Source: Nitrospira sp.
GTDB taxonomy: Bacteria > Nitrospirota > Nitrospiria > Nitrospirales > Nitrospiraceae
Length of the DNA stretch: 9,685 nt
NCBI GenBank assembly: GCA_024998705.1
Contig: JACOEF010000298.1
Location: 1 to 9,685 of the forward strand
Reading direction: 5' to 3'
Made by a program: the position numbers and the translations under genes. The notes under the pieces were generated by a model that was given only the letters and a program-made list of their open reading frames with translations, searched no databases and was not told the DNA's origin. Every line of letters begins with the position of its first letter. Positions within the stretch are counted from its first letter, which is position 1. Below, piece by piece: positions 1 through 8,255 of the stretch.

Positions 1-3000
1 CGCCTTAACGAGCAGCATGGGATCGATGGGAGGCTCGAACAGAGGAAGGGTTCGACGAATACCCGCCAGATTGAGGCTGTTGCGAATCTTGAACAGCCGG
101 TCAGCCACAGCATCCCAGTATTTCAGCAACTTATCGTTAGGTGGCACGCAGAAGTACAGTAGCTGGGGCACGGGCAGCGGCGGCGAGTCCGGTGACGCAA
201 GTACAGCGTCCACACGAGCCGATGTCAGGACGGCCTCGATATCCGTCAGTTCGTTGGTCAGTGCTGCCAACTGGGGAGCGAGGGTATTGAAAGTATGCGT
301 TACAGGCGTGGCACGCGGAGCAATAACTGGCGGGCGCGGACCGAGTATTTCTGCCGCGAGGATGTAGAGCTGCGTGGCCTCATTGATCGACTCGATGGTG
401 TCGCGCCTGAAGAGCTGATCGCCCCAGGCAATCAGGTTATCGAGGTACTTCATCACCACCGTCTTCTGGAACGCGACGGTTCGCACCCTGGCCACGGCAA
501 ACGGTTTGAATGGATTCGCCACCCATTCGTTCAATTGTCGCGAGAGATCTTCATCCGGCAGCCCCTTGGCCAAGGCTTCGAGCAGCTTGTCGATACGCTG
601 TCTCAGATAATCCTGCTGTTCGTAGAACGGTCTTGTTCTCCAGTATTTCGCGGGAACGGCGGCACTCGACACGTCCGTCGGATCGAATATGGTGTGGAAC
701 CACTTCTGTGCCTCCTCGAAGCGCTGATTCAGCATCAACTTACAGGCGATCATCAGCGGGGCATGGAAGAACAACTCCCAGTTGTATCCGGCATACGCTC
801 CATCAAAATCGAAGTCCACATCCTCGACTGGATACTTGTCCTTCTTCACCGAGTCGCCCATGCCAACCAGATTCGTTGGCCCATACCGAGACTCGAAAGT
901 GGCAGCCTGCTGAAGCTGCGTCGACCGTCTCAGCAATCCATTGAGTCCCGACAGATTCAGATCCCGGATCATGGGGCAAACGTAGGGGTGGTAGTGCGTG
1001 CGGAATTCGTAGCGGCGCACCGTGACCGAGTATCCGCCCAACACGCCGGGCAGAAACATGCGGTCGGGGCTCAAGTAATCGCTGATGGTGACCGTCTTAC
1101 GGTCCCCAGTCGCCACGAGTTCTCGCCCTTTGCTGCCCTTGATGGACTGCAGCTGAGTTTTACGGGCTTTGGTAGCCAGCGCCATCTTCCCAGTCGCCAG
1201 GGTAGGTACGATAGGCGCTGCCATACCATTGGCCACCGGAGTTATCACGCTTCCAGTAGCGGTCGCGTACTGATAGCGAATGACCGGGACCGGATTCCAT
1301 CGTTTGACAATTGGACCGATCGGGTCCGGAATCGGGTCTGGCTGGTAGTAGATGTTATCGATCAAATCGATGAGCTTCGGATCGATCCGCTCTGGACGTG
1401 TCCAGACCCAAATCCATTCCGACGCTTCCCTTGGCACGACGAAGAGCGTTTCAGCATCATCGTGGAAAAAGAAGGGCAACCGGCCTGTGAGGTACTGCTC
1501 TTGGTGGGGGGCGAGTAGCCTAAATGATTCGTTGCCCGGAGTACGTCGTAGGACGACTGCCGAATCGGTACCAGTAACTCCTTTCGGCAGCTGAAGCGTG
1601 CCGTCGGATAGATTGATAGAAAATCTTGTCGCACCCGTAAAGGGATCATACACAGCCTTTATCCCTTCCTCTTCGAACCCCATACCCCATGCCTGTGTGT
1701 GTGGTGGGGGAAATACGCCAACGTTATATGGCTGAAAAATAGTGACCCGACCGTTACATCCACTAAACCACCATCCTTGAGTTATAACCACCTCACCGGG
1801 CCGAACCATATTGCCGTATTTATCTATCTGCGGCGATATGCTCCTTGATGATTCATACCAGACCTTGAGTTCCGGTCCGTTCGTGATAGCGCGGAAGACG
1901 TGCTGCTCTCGCCGATCATTGGGCGGATCGCCAGCAGGAACAATCGCAGATCGAATCGCGACATCTGTCGGTGTCGTCTTCTTCGGCCCCCAGCGGCCTT
2001 GTCGATACTCGCTCCACGCCAGTTGGATCTCGAAATACGATTCGGTCTTAACGTCGTCAGGCCCACTCCCACCCGAGGAAGGCTGCGTCGTCTTACGAGT
2101 GAATATAGGCCAGAAGAGGTAGAGCCGTCGATTCCATATGAGCGGCAGAATCTGTCCGCCTGGAATATCCAGATCGAGCCGCTGCCACGGTGTCCACCGT
2201 GCCTGCCCGACCCATTTGCGATAGAAGTAAGTGGGCGGGTCGGCATGTGTGCGGGCGAAGACGTGGTATTCGTCGGGCGCCCCTCCCTCTCCGGGCTGAT
2301 GGAAGACCCCGGCAACCTCAAGCCGGGCCACCTCGTCGAGCCGCGCCAAGTAAGTGATGTAGGCCTGTTCAGCCGACTCCGACGTGACGTCCGACTGGAG
2401 CAGTGTATTCTCCAGTTCAAGGAAGAACGGTGACTTGTCGTCACGCAGCTCCGGTTCCACCCAATTCTCTGGGTAGAGGAAAATCTTCAGGTCGGCTTCC
2501 CACACTCGGTATTGCTTCTTGGAAGGCCATTGCCGCCAGCCGATGTCTTTCGATTCATCGGCCGTCACCTCTGGCTCAAGGTTCATCAGGCAGCGCTGCA
2601 CAAACAGTTGTACCGATCCGATGGCTTGTTTGAGACGAGACGTCAGGACGACCGGATGGGTTTCCACATCGATCAGTAGGTGCGAATACATGCCGTTTGT
2701 GTCGGACCATGCTTCACCCTTGGCAGCATCCGGACGGACGACGAGGTACGCAACGAGCGCCGCCCTACGCCTCTCGCGTAATTTTTCCTCCAGTGGCCGG
2801 ATCGCATCCGGCCACTGATCGGCGGCGTACGCCCCTTGCACAGCACGACGTGCAGCAATCCCTGCGTTGTCATCTGGAACTGCCGCGACCCAGGCCTTTG
2901 CCTGCTGCGTGTTCGAGCCAAGTCGTTGGAGGCGTCGTCCTATGTCTCGTAGACGAGCGAGACCGAATTCGTCGACCATGTCTTGGGGGAGCATCACTCC

Positions 3001-6000
3001 AATGGATCCGGCGAGTGCGGTCAGTTCCTGCACATCCCAACCTGTCAGAGTCGCGAGGCGGGTAGCAACGGAGTTGGCTGTCGCGCTGGGTTGGCGAGCC
3101 TCCAAGAACACGGCATCCGCAGTGGATTCTCCCCCAGGTAGCCCAGTCCCGATGCGCCCGAGGTCGCACAATCTTAGCCAAGCAGCGAACCGCACCGGAT
3201 CAATCGCTTCTGCCTTCGCTGGCAGATCGGTGAGCATGAGCCACGGCGCTTGTATCGCTCCACCACCCCAGTGCACCTTGCGGGCTGGTACCGAAGTGGC
3301 CAGGGCGCCGAGCCAATTGATCACGCGGTCGGAGAGTTTCATCACGCCAACCATGGCCGCGATCTTCATCATCCGAACGCTGATCTCGAACGGTGCTGGG
3401 AATACTGTTTCGGTCGGTGGAACTTCCGGATCGCTTGCAGCGAACGGTTCTTCCAAAAAGGTATCAATACCCTGCTTGCCGACGCTCGTGGGGTGCGGTA
3501 AGTCGCGCGTCAGCAAGCGGTCGACGAGGCGGTACTTCAGTCCGACCGCCTCGGCCACCAGGCGGACGATGAGACGTGTCGCATCACTGGTGCGCCTACG
3601 GCCAAGCACCAGTGACAGTACCATCGACAAACGGTCTGCGGGTTGTGCCTGGTCGAACAACGTGTTGGCGATCGCCTTTGTCAGGAACTGGTTGTCGGCG
3701 GCCGGAACAAAGGCGTCGGCAGCGGCTAGCAATGCAGCGGTCGCAGCCTGAAACGCGGCATCAGTCGAAAGTGCATCGAGTGCTGCCTTATCGGAGACGC
3801 TCATGGTGCCATCGAACGACAACCGTTGGGATGCGGGATCGAACGCGATGCGAGAGCGCAACGCCAGTGGAAACATCAATCCGGCAGGCAGAGCTACTAA
3901 TGAAGTGGACAGGGTGGGCCACACGTAGGCTCGCACGCGAGTCTGGGCAAACGATCGAGGCTGTGCGAAGAGGTCTTCGATTGCATCCCTGTAGTTTTGT
4001 GGCGCAAAAGCGGCCTTGAGCGTATCTCGCTCAGCAGTCGTGAGCGGCCCGCGCAGCGTGAGCGTCTTCGCAACAGGATCATGCGAAAGCCGCGCAGCGG
4101 AGGCTTGAGGCACAGTAAATCCGGGAGGGGCCGGATCGAGTGTTGTAATGTAGTTCGCGGTGCCGCCGATTGCAGCAACGACCTCGTCGACCATCGTCGC
4201 AGGCCACTTGAGGGCGGCAAGTTCTCGTTTCAAGTTGTCGCCTGCCGGATCCGGCCGTGGCGCTGTTGCATCGCGGATAACTTTCAGTTGTCGCCGGATC
4301 TCCGAAATCAGTTCTGCGGGTGCACCCAGCGGGGGCGCCAGCGCCGCCGTGTCAGGCGCCACGTGGAACAATAAGTAGCCGAGATCCGCGATCTCCAGTC
4401 CCGATTCTCGTATCTTCGTAACAAGATCGCCAAAACGCAATGTGTCCGCAGTTGCTGCCGGGTCGAAAGGATTGATACCAGCTAGCGATTTGAGCAAGAG
4501 AACATCCGAGACGGAGAGCTCCAGGCATCGCGCTAGTACAGCGTGACGGTAGAGGGCCGAGAGATTTGCCAAGGTCAGATTGTCGTCGTTTGCGACCCCT
4601 GCCGCCTGAAGCGCGGCGAGGTCGGCCGCGGATATGCCCAGCGCCGCAAGAATGGGCGGCGTATGCTTCGACACCTTCGCATCCGCTGGATTTCCCGCAA
4701 CGATCGCAAGTTCATTGCCTGCACCAAGGGTAAACGCCGGATCAACTGGCGTCAGCACATCGGGGTTCAGAAATAGCCGCCGGTAAATCGGGGCTCGTCC
4801 ACCGGTCGGTATCAACGCCCAGAGCGCAACGATTTCTTCCACACCGCGCCCAAAGGCAACTCTTAGCCGAGTGACGTGAGACAGCTTTAGGAGCGCGGGC
4901 TCATCGAGCTGACTCCCGCAGAGCGCGACAAGTACGCGATCAAGATCTTCTGGCTCGCCGACAACCTTGCGCCAGAGTCGTACGAAACGCGTTAGCTTGT
5001 CCAAGATCGGCTCAGTCAGATTGGTCAGCGTTAACTTGGCCGTATCGCAGGTGGCCAATTCGTTCGGGTCGGCTGAAACGATGCGCACCGTAAGATTGGG
5101 ATTGACGAATTCACAACCCAGGACGCGAACTAGCTCCTCGTATTCCAGTCCCGATCGGCGCAGTACTTCGCGCACCCAGCCTAGGGATTCCAGCCAGCCA
5201 AGCGGCCTGTCCGCAAAGTCGTTCGACGCCGAGTCGAATACTCGGACAATGTTTCCGTTCTGCTGCAGGCCCCAGTACTCCCATGGCTGACGGCCGGGGT
5301 TCATCGTTCCGGTAACGCACCGCCGCTCGGCATCGCTCAAACCTAGGTGCTCGGCGCACGTCACGACATCGTCAAGAGCCACGGTCGGTCCTCCGGCGAA
5401 CAACTCGGCCATCAGCTCGTGTCGAGGACTACTAAGATGATCGAGGAACAGGCGCGTTTCCTCTGTTGGCAAGTCCAAGGGGAGAGACCAAGGGAAGACT
5501 TCACCTCGCAGCACCTTGTAGGCATCTGGATTCACGTGTTCAGGAACCGCGGCAAGGCTCGCCGCCGATGCGCCCGTCTGTGGCCAGGCGCCGGTCACAC
5601 TGACTGCGGCAGCGTTCTTTGCGATCGAGTAGAGCACTGAGCCATCCGTAATCGACCACCGTGCGGATGGCACCCCGACGACTGCGCGTGCGTTCACGGA
5701 CAGTTCGATCTGCTCGGCGCCGAAGGCGGCACGAACCGCTGCCGAAATTGTCTTCGCGTTGAGTTCCGCTTCCGCAGCCGCCGGCAGATCGAACGGAGCG
5801 AATGGCGCGATGCGCTGCTCTAGGATTTCGTTGACCAGATCGGTGTACGGGAGCACCGTATTTGTGTTGGCGCAGGTGAGTTCAACCTCGCCTAGGTCTG
5901 GTCGACGCTCAAAGAGGATCTCCCGTGCTGTCTTAAAACCCTTCGTCGGATCTCCAGGTACCTTGAGCTTGGTGGAGGTGCGGTCACCAAGATAGGCCAG

Positions 6001-8223
6001 TAGGTCAGGAAAGTATGCGGCGGGGCTATGGACCGAACGGCACTGGTCACAACCACACAGATTGAAGGTGCCAAAGAGCGTTTCCAGGTTTGGGATCTGC
6101 CTGCCAGTCACGGTCACCGGTGAGTGCATCATGACCGTATAACGAAATGCTCCATCATCAATAGACCAGTGGAGAGAGGGGGTTTCAACAACCACCCGGG
6201 CATTCGATGACAGAGTGATTTGCTGCGAGACGAAAGCCTCACGTATTTCCGCCGAAAGGCTTGCTTTGTTGAGCTCCGCTTCCGATGTACTGGGAAGGAT
6301 GAATGGATGAAAACTCGTGTCTAAGACTCGCGGTGCAAGGGTGTTGAACCCAGGGCTGTGCTGGGTGACCAGATCGAGAGCAGCCGCCGATATGCGTGCA
6401 GCTTTTTCGTAGATCAATACCGCGTTCTGAGCGCTGATCCCGGTGCCGCTCACCTTCTGCAGAAAGACACCTTGCCCAAGGCGGGCGACCGCGAGTGATG
6501 AGCTCAAACCGGTTGAACGTAGCACCTGCTGCTCGTCGTAATTTCGCGTCAAATTGAACAGCCGCTGCGTCTCTTCAAGGTGGCCGATCACGGACTCCTT
6601 GTTAGCTATGCCTTGCAGCAGGGCGGGGTTCTTGTCCAGATAGGGACGCACTCGGCCACGCCCCAACTCGAAGCCGGCAGCGCCAGACGTCACGTTCTTC
6701 CAGAACACTTTAACGTCACCGGGTTGCTTAGCATCGGCTTGGGCTTTGAATGCCAGCACCTGCGTCGGCATCGTGTCGGCCACGATGCGCGCGACCGTCG
6801 CCGCGTAGATCTTCGCTTTCTCCTCTGCGTCCTTGCCGGGAATTGACGGCGGAACACGTTCGGCATCGGGCACGCCCGGCGCGTTGATGAACTCCAGCCA
6901 ATCTTTCTCCGAAAATGCCGCAAAGTCGGTCACCGCAATGAATTTTCGTTCCCGCTGTTTTTCCAGCAATGTCTTCACTAGCGGCAGATGCCGGCCAGTA
7001 AGGGCAGTCAGTTGCAGGGCGAGCTGCGCTTTCGGCACCACTTCCTTAAGCTGAGCGTCTTCCTTGAGTGCATCCCATAGTTTTGCAGTCGGCCCGGTGT
7101 GGGTGAGCACCTTCGCGACCAACGCGTCCACCTTGCCTTGGTCGGCAATCACGGACTTAAGGACAGCCCCGAGCCGGGGACGCCCGGCAACCTCTTTGTC
7201 GGCCGCTGCGAAAGCTATCGCGTGCTCGTCGAATTGTTTGCGAATCTTGCGCACCTGACCCAAGATCCTGCCGGGCGCGATTCCGTCGCGCACAGCCCCC
7301 ACCAGCGCGCGTGAGCGCGTACCGGGTGGAACAGCCAGCAATTCAGGCAGATTCGTCGGTAGCCCTTTGCGAGCCAATGCGTAAAACACCTCTGGATCAC
7401 CCTTCACCTCGGCCGCCATCTTGTGGGCCGCGATGAACGCCGCGACCCGGCCGGGCTCCTGGGCCAGCTTGCCAGCCAGCAGCGATACGTCCTGGTGTTT
7501 CTCGTCCTCAGTCAGATCAGCAACACGCAAGTCACCCAGATAGGGCTTCAGTTCCTGCGCCAGTTGCTCATACTCGGACCAGACCTTCGTGGGCCCACCA
7601 TCGATCCGCAGGCGGAACTTGACCACTCGCTGGGCCGAGAAACGGGTTGGTGATTCGACAAGAAGCTTCTCACTGCGCTCCTCTCCTTGCGGCAAGTCGA
7701 AGACGCGCACGAACACATCGGGCGGGCGGTCATTGAGAACCCGGGCAAGCGCCTCGATCCGACCGGGGTTGAAGTAGATTTCAAAGTTGCCGTTCTCATC
7801 GGTCTGGTCAACGCCAATTGCAATGTCCTTGCGCAATTCACGATGAAACACGCGCACTGTCAGGTTGGGAATCGGAAGTCCGCCGCGATAAAGTACTTGT
7901 CCGCGCACCACATACTGAAACTCCGGAGCGGAGTCGTCTTCCTGTGGGATCACGCTGTTCAGCGTGACCGCTGTACGGTCGTCAACTTCGCCAGTGGTCT
8001 GCAGACCATGCTCTTTCTGGAATGTGCCCACCAATTTGCTGGTGACTCCGGCAAAAGTCTGTCTTTCACGTTCCTGCTTCAGCGCAGCTGCCAGTTCGCG
8101 CCGTGCACCTTCGTTCTCCCGAAGTAGAAGGCCCCTGTCGAGCAGAAATAACAGACCATCCTGCAAGTCCAAGACTGTGGGCCCCTGCATTTGCTGCTTC
8201 AACGGAAAGATAATCTGTCTCAT
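1..8223 (-). CDS. TcA-type Tc toxin subunit with N-terminal peptidoglycan-binding-like domain (3' end beyond window)
   Basis: Known for the family: TcA subunits assemble as a bell-shaped pentamer that binds target cells, forms the translocation channel and docks a TcB-TcC cocoon. Seen: one open frame of 2741 codons from an ATG with GGAGGAG 8 nt upstream, leaving the window without a stop. Domains in order: peptidoglycan-binding-like (about residues 16-91, core FQKEHGLQTTGEVDDRTA); transthyretin/carboxypeptidase-regulatory-like sandwich (about 102-206); helical region with FYALARKGLPTNLPELLA (from 280); VRP1-type core CGCDQCRSVHSPAAYFPDL (723-741); helical shell with LTRFVRLWRKV (1077-1087); QLFVQRCLMNLEPEV (1872-1886) leading into a neuraminidase-like region (about 1900-2200); TcA signature AYAGYNWELFFHAPL (2476-2490), FEEAQKWFHTIFDPTD (2502-2517) and KYWRTRPF (2526-2533); a Pro-rich linker (about 2628-2687); FCVPPNDKLLKYWD (2691-2704); LPLFEPPIDP (2726-2735). 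No signal peptide is seen. The remaining C-terminal channel and TcB-binding part, probably several hundred residues, is missing at the edge. Larger than classic TcdA because of the N-terminal fusion and inserted modules. Sialidase activity is not implied. Confidence 0.95.
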   Translation of the reverse strand, partial: MRQIIFPLKQQMQGPTVLDLQDGLLFLLDRGLLLRENEGARRELAAALKQERERQTFAGVTSKLVGTFQKEHGLQTTGEVDDRTAVTLNSVIPQEDDSAPEFQYVVRGQVLYRGGLPIPNLTVRVFHRELRKDIAIGVDQTDENGNFEIYFNPGRIEALARVLNDRPPDVFVRVFDLPQGEERSEKLLVESPTRFSAQRVVKFRLRIDGGPTKVWSEYEQLAQELKPYLGDLRVADLTEDEKHQDVSLLAGKLAQEPGRVAAFIAAHKMAAEVKGDPEVFYALARKGLPTNLPELLAVPPGTRSRALVGAVRDGIAPGRILGQVRKIRKQFDEHAIAFAAADKEVAGRPRLGAVLKSVIADQGKVDALVAKVLTHTGPTAKLWDALKEDAQLKEVVPKAQLALQLTALTGRHLPLVKTLLEKQRERKFIAVTDFAAFSEKDWLEFINAPGVPDAERVPPSIPGKDAEEKAKIYAATVARIVADTMPTQVLAFKAQADAKQPGDVKVFWKNVTSGAAGFELGRGRVRPYLDKNPALLQGIANKESVIGHLEETQRLFNLTRNYDEQQVLRSTGLSSSLAVARLGQGVFLQKVSGTGISAQNAVLIYEKAARISAAALDLVTQHSPGFNTLAPRVLDTSFHPFILPSTSEAELNKASLSAEIREAFVSQQITLSSNARVVVETPSLHWSIDDGAFRYTVMMHSPVTVTGRQIPNLETLFGTFNLCGCDQCRSVHSPAAYFPDLLAYLGDRTSTKLKVPGDPTKGFKTAREILFERRPDLGEVELTCANTNTVLPYTDLVNEILEQRIAPFAPFDLPAAAEAELNAKTISAAVRAAFGAEQIELSVNARAVVGVPSARWSITDGSVLYSIAKNAAAVSVTGAWPQTGASAASLAAVPEHVNPDAYKVLRGEVFPWSLPLDLPTEETRLFLDHLSSPRHELMAELFAGGPTVALDDVVTCAEHLGLSDAERRCVTGTMNPGRQPWEYWGLQQNGNIVRVFDSASNDFADRPLGWLESLGWVREVLRRSGLEYEELVRVLGCEFVNPNLTVRIVSADPNELATCDTAKLTLTNLTEPILDKLTRFVRLWRKVVGEPEDLDRVLVALCGSQLDEPALLKLSHVTRLRVAFGRGVEEIVALWALIPTGGRAPIYRRLFLNPDVLTPVDPAFTLGAGNELAIVAGNPADAKVSKHTPPILAALGISAADLAALQAAGVANDDNLTLANLSALYRHAVLARCLELSVSDVLLLKSLAGINPFDPAATADTLRFGDLVTKIRESGLEIADLGYLLFHVAPDTAALAPPLGAPAELISEIRRQLKVIRDATAPRPDPAGDNLKRELAALKWPATMVDEVVAAIGGTANYITTLDPAPPGFTVPQASAARLSHDPVAKTLTLRGPLTTAERDTLKAAFAPQNYRDAIEDLFAQPRSFAQTRVRAYVWPTLSTSLVALPAGLMFPLALRSRIAFDPASQRLSFDGTMSVSDKAALDALSTDAAFQAATAALLAAADAFVPAADNQFLTKAIANTLFDQAQPADRLSMVLSLVLGRRRTSDATRLIVRLVAEAVGLKYRLVDRLLTRDLPHPTSVGKQGIDTFLEEPFAASDPEVPPTETVFPAPFEISVRMMKIAAMVGVMKLSDRVINWLGALATSVPARKVHWGGGAIQAPWLMLTDLPAKAEAIDPVRFAAWLRLCDLGRIGTGLPGGESTADAVFLEARQPSATANSVATRLATLTGWDVQELTALAGSIGVMLPQDMVDEFGLARLRDIGRRLQRLGSNTQQAKAWVAAVPDDNAGIAARRAVQGAYAADQWPDAIRPLEEKLRERRRAALVAYLVVRPDAAKGEAWSDTNGMYSHLLIDVETHPVVLTSRLKQAIGSVQLFVQRCLMNLEPEVTADESKDIGWRQWPSKKQYRVWEADLKIFLYPENWVEPELRDDKSPFFLELENTLLQSDVTSESAEQAYITYLARLDEVARLEVAGVFHQPGEGGAPDEYHVFARTHADPPTYFYRKWVGQARWTPWQRLDLDIPGGQILPLIWNRRLYLFWPIFTRKTTQPSSGGSGPDDVKTESYFEIQLAWSEYRQGRWGPKKTTPTDVAIRSAIVPAGDPPNDRREQHVFRAITNGPELKVWYESSRSISPQIDKYGNMVRPGEVVITQGWWFSGCNGRVTIFQPYNVGVFPPPHTQAWGMGFEEEGIKAVYDPFTGATRFSINLSDGTLQLPKGVTGTDSAVVLRRTPGNESFRLLAPHQEQYLTGRLPFFFHDDAETLFVVPREASEWIWVWTRPERIDPKLIDLIDNIYYQPDPIPDPIGPIVKRWNPVPVIRYQYATATGSVITPVANGMAAPIVPTLATGKMALATKARKTQLQSIKGSKGRELVATGDRKTVTISDYLSPDRMFLPGVLGGYSVTVRRYEFRTHYHPYVCPMIRDLNLSGLNGLLRRSTQLQQAATFESRYGPTNLVGMGDSVKKDKYPVEDVDFDFDGAYAGYNWELFFHAPLMIACKLMLNQRFEEAQKWFHTIFDPTDVSSAAVPAKYWRTRPFYEQQDYLRQRIDKLLEALAKGLPDEDLSRQLNEWVANPFKPFAVARVRTVAFQKTVVMKYLDNLIAWGDQLFRRDTIESINEATQLYILAAEILGPRPPVIAPRATPVTHTFNTLAPQLAALTNELTDIEAVLTSARVDAVLASPDSPPLPVPQLLYFCVPPNDKLLKYWDAVADRLFKIRNSLNLAGIRRTLPLFEPPIDPMLLVKA
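3727..3852 (-). repeat. Duplicated module B, copy 2, within TcA (residues 1458-1499)
   Basis: Second element: RIAFDP, LSFDG, MSVSDKAALDALSTDAAF, then an Ala-rich helix. Shared anchors with copy 1 are the D-P pair, the L two residues before the last beta residue, the Gly closing the hairpin and the Leu ten residues later. It sits in the middle of the protein, between the first helical shell and the neuraminidase-like region, where characterised TcA proteins carry receptor-binding insertions. Its position is the only functional hint. Confidence 0.55.
3967..4092 (-). repeat. Duplicated module B, copy 1, within TcA (residues 1378-1419)
   Basis: A roughly 42-residue element: RLSHDP, then LTLRG, then LTTAERDTLKAAF and a short helix ending AIEDLF. 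It follows the pattern D-P-x4-L-x-hydrophobic-x-G-x9-L, that is, a beta hairpin followed by helices. It matches residues 1458-1499 at a constant offset of 80. The pattern is degenerate, so homology between the two copies is less certain than for module A. Confidence 0.55.
5590..5802 (-). repeat. Duplicated module A, copy 2, within TcA (residues 808-878)
   Basis: Second copy of the module, beginning FAPFDLP and containing AEAELNAKTISAAVRAAF, LSVNARAVV, PSARWSITDG and VSVTG. It lies about 100 residues after copy 1, separated from it by the VRP1 Cys cluster and the segment from YFPDL to EILEQR. It is followed by a segment with HVNPDAYKVL and FPWSLPLDL that returns to the helical shell. Its placement suggests an insertion into the shell rather than part of the core fold. 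Confidence 0.75.
6103..6312 (-). repeat. Duplicated module A, copy 1, within TcA (residues 638-707)
   Basis: First copy of a roughly 70-residue module just before the VRP1 Cys cluster. It starts FHPFILP, contains SEAELNKASLSAEIREAF and LSSNARVVV, then PSLHWSIDDG, and ends VTVTG. It aligns with residues 808-878 at a constant offset of 170, with one extra residue near the end of copy 2. By eye about half the positions are identical, including the AEL, NAR, WSI and DG anchors. The DNA copies have diverged, so this is an old protein-level duplication rather than a recent DNA repeat. Probably a small, mainly beta insert; role unknown. Confidence 0.75.
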
Positions 8224-8231
8224 TTTGGGGG

Positions 8232-8238
8232 CTCCTCC
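8232..8238 (-). promoter_or_regulatory. Ribosome binding site of the TcA gene
   Basis: GGAGGAG on the minus strand, 8 nt before the ATG at 8223. It lies inside the 32-nt gap after the stop of the membrane-protein gene. It decides the start: no other in-frame start nearby has a comparable site. The gap holds no terminator-like hairpin, which supports co-transcription with the upstream gene. Confidence 0.85.
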
Positions 8239-8255
8239 AATCGTCTGCGTACGGC

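Noticed and set aside
295..1518. A 407-codon open frame on the plus strand
   Set aside because: It is the codon-aligned antisense of the most conserved part of the TcA gene (signature motifs at residues 2476-2533 lie within it). Its translation has no recognisable domain and it lacks a convincing ribosome binding site.
1824..2444. A 206-codon minus-strand frame out of phase with TcA
   Set aside because: It overlaps the neuraminidase-like region entirely, and its Arg/Ser-rich translation lacks any protein pattern, whereas the TcA frame is continuous here.
1600..2550. True sialidase activity of the neuraminidase-like region
   Set aside because: The name reflects a fold seen in TcA structures. 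I see no Asp-box repeats of the S-x-D-x-G-x-x-W type, so enzymatic activity is not claimed.
2867..3751. A 294-codon open frame on the plus strand
   Set aside because: Antisense to the TcA gene. The Ser/Arg/Ala-rich composition is typical of shadow translation of a GC-rich gene.
8224..8231. Run of five C between ribosome binding site and TcA start as a phase-variable tract
   Set aside because: Five bases are too few for frequent slippage, and no longer homopolymer is present.
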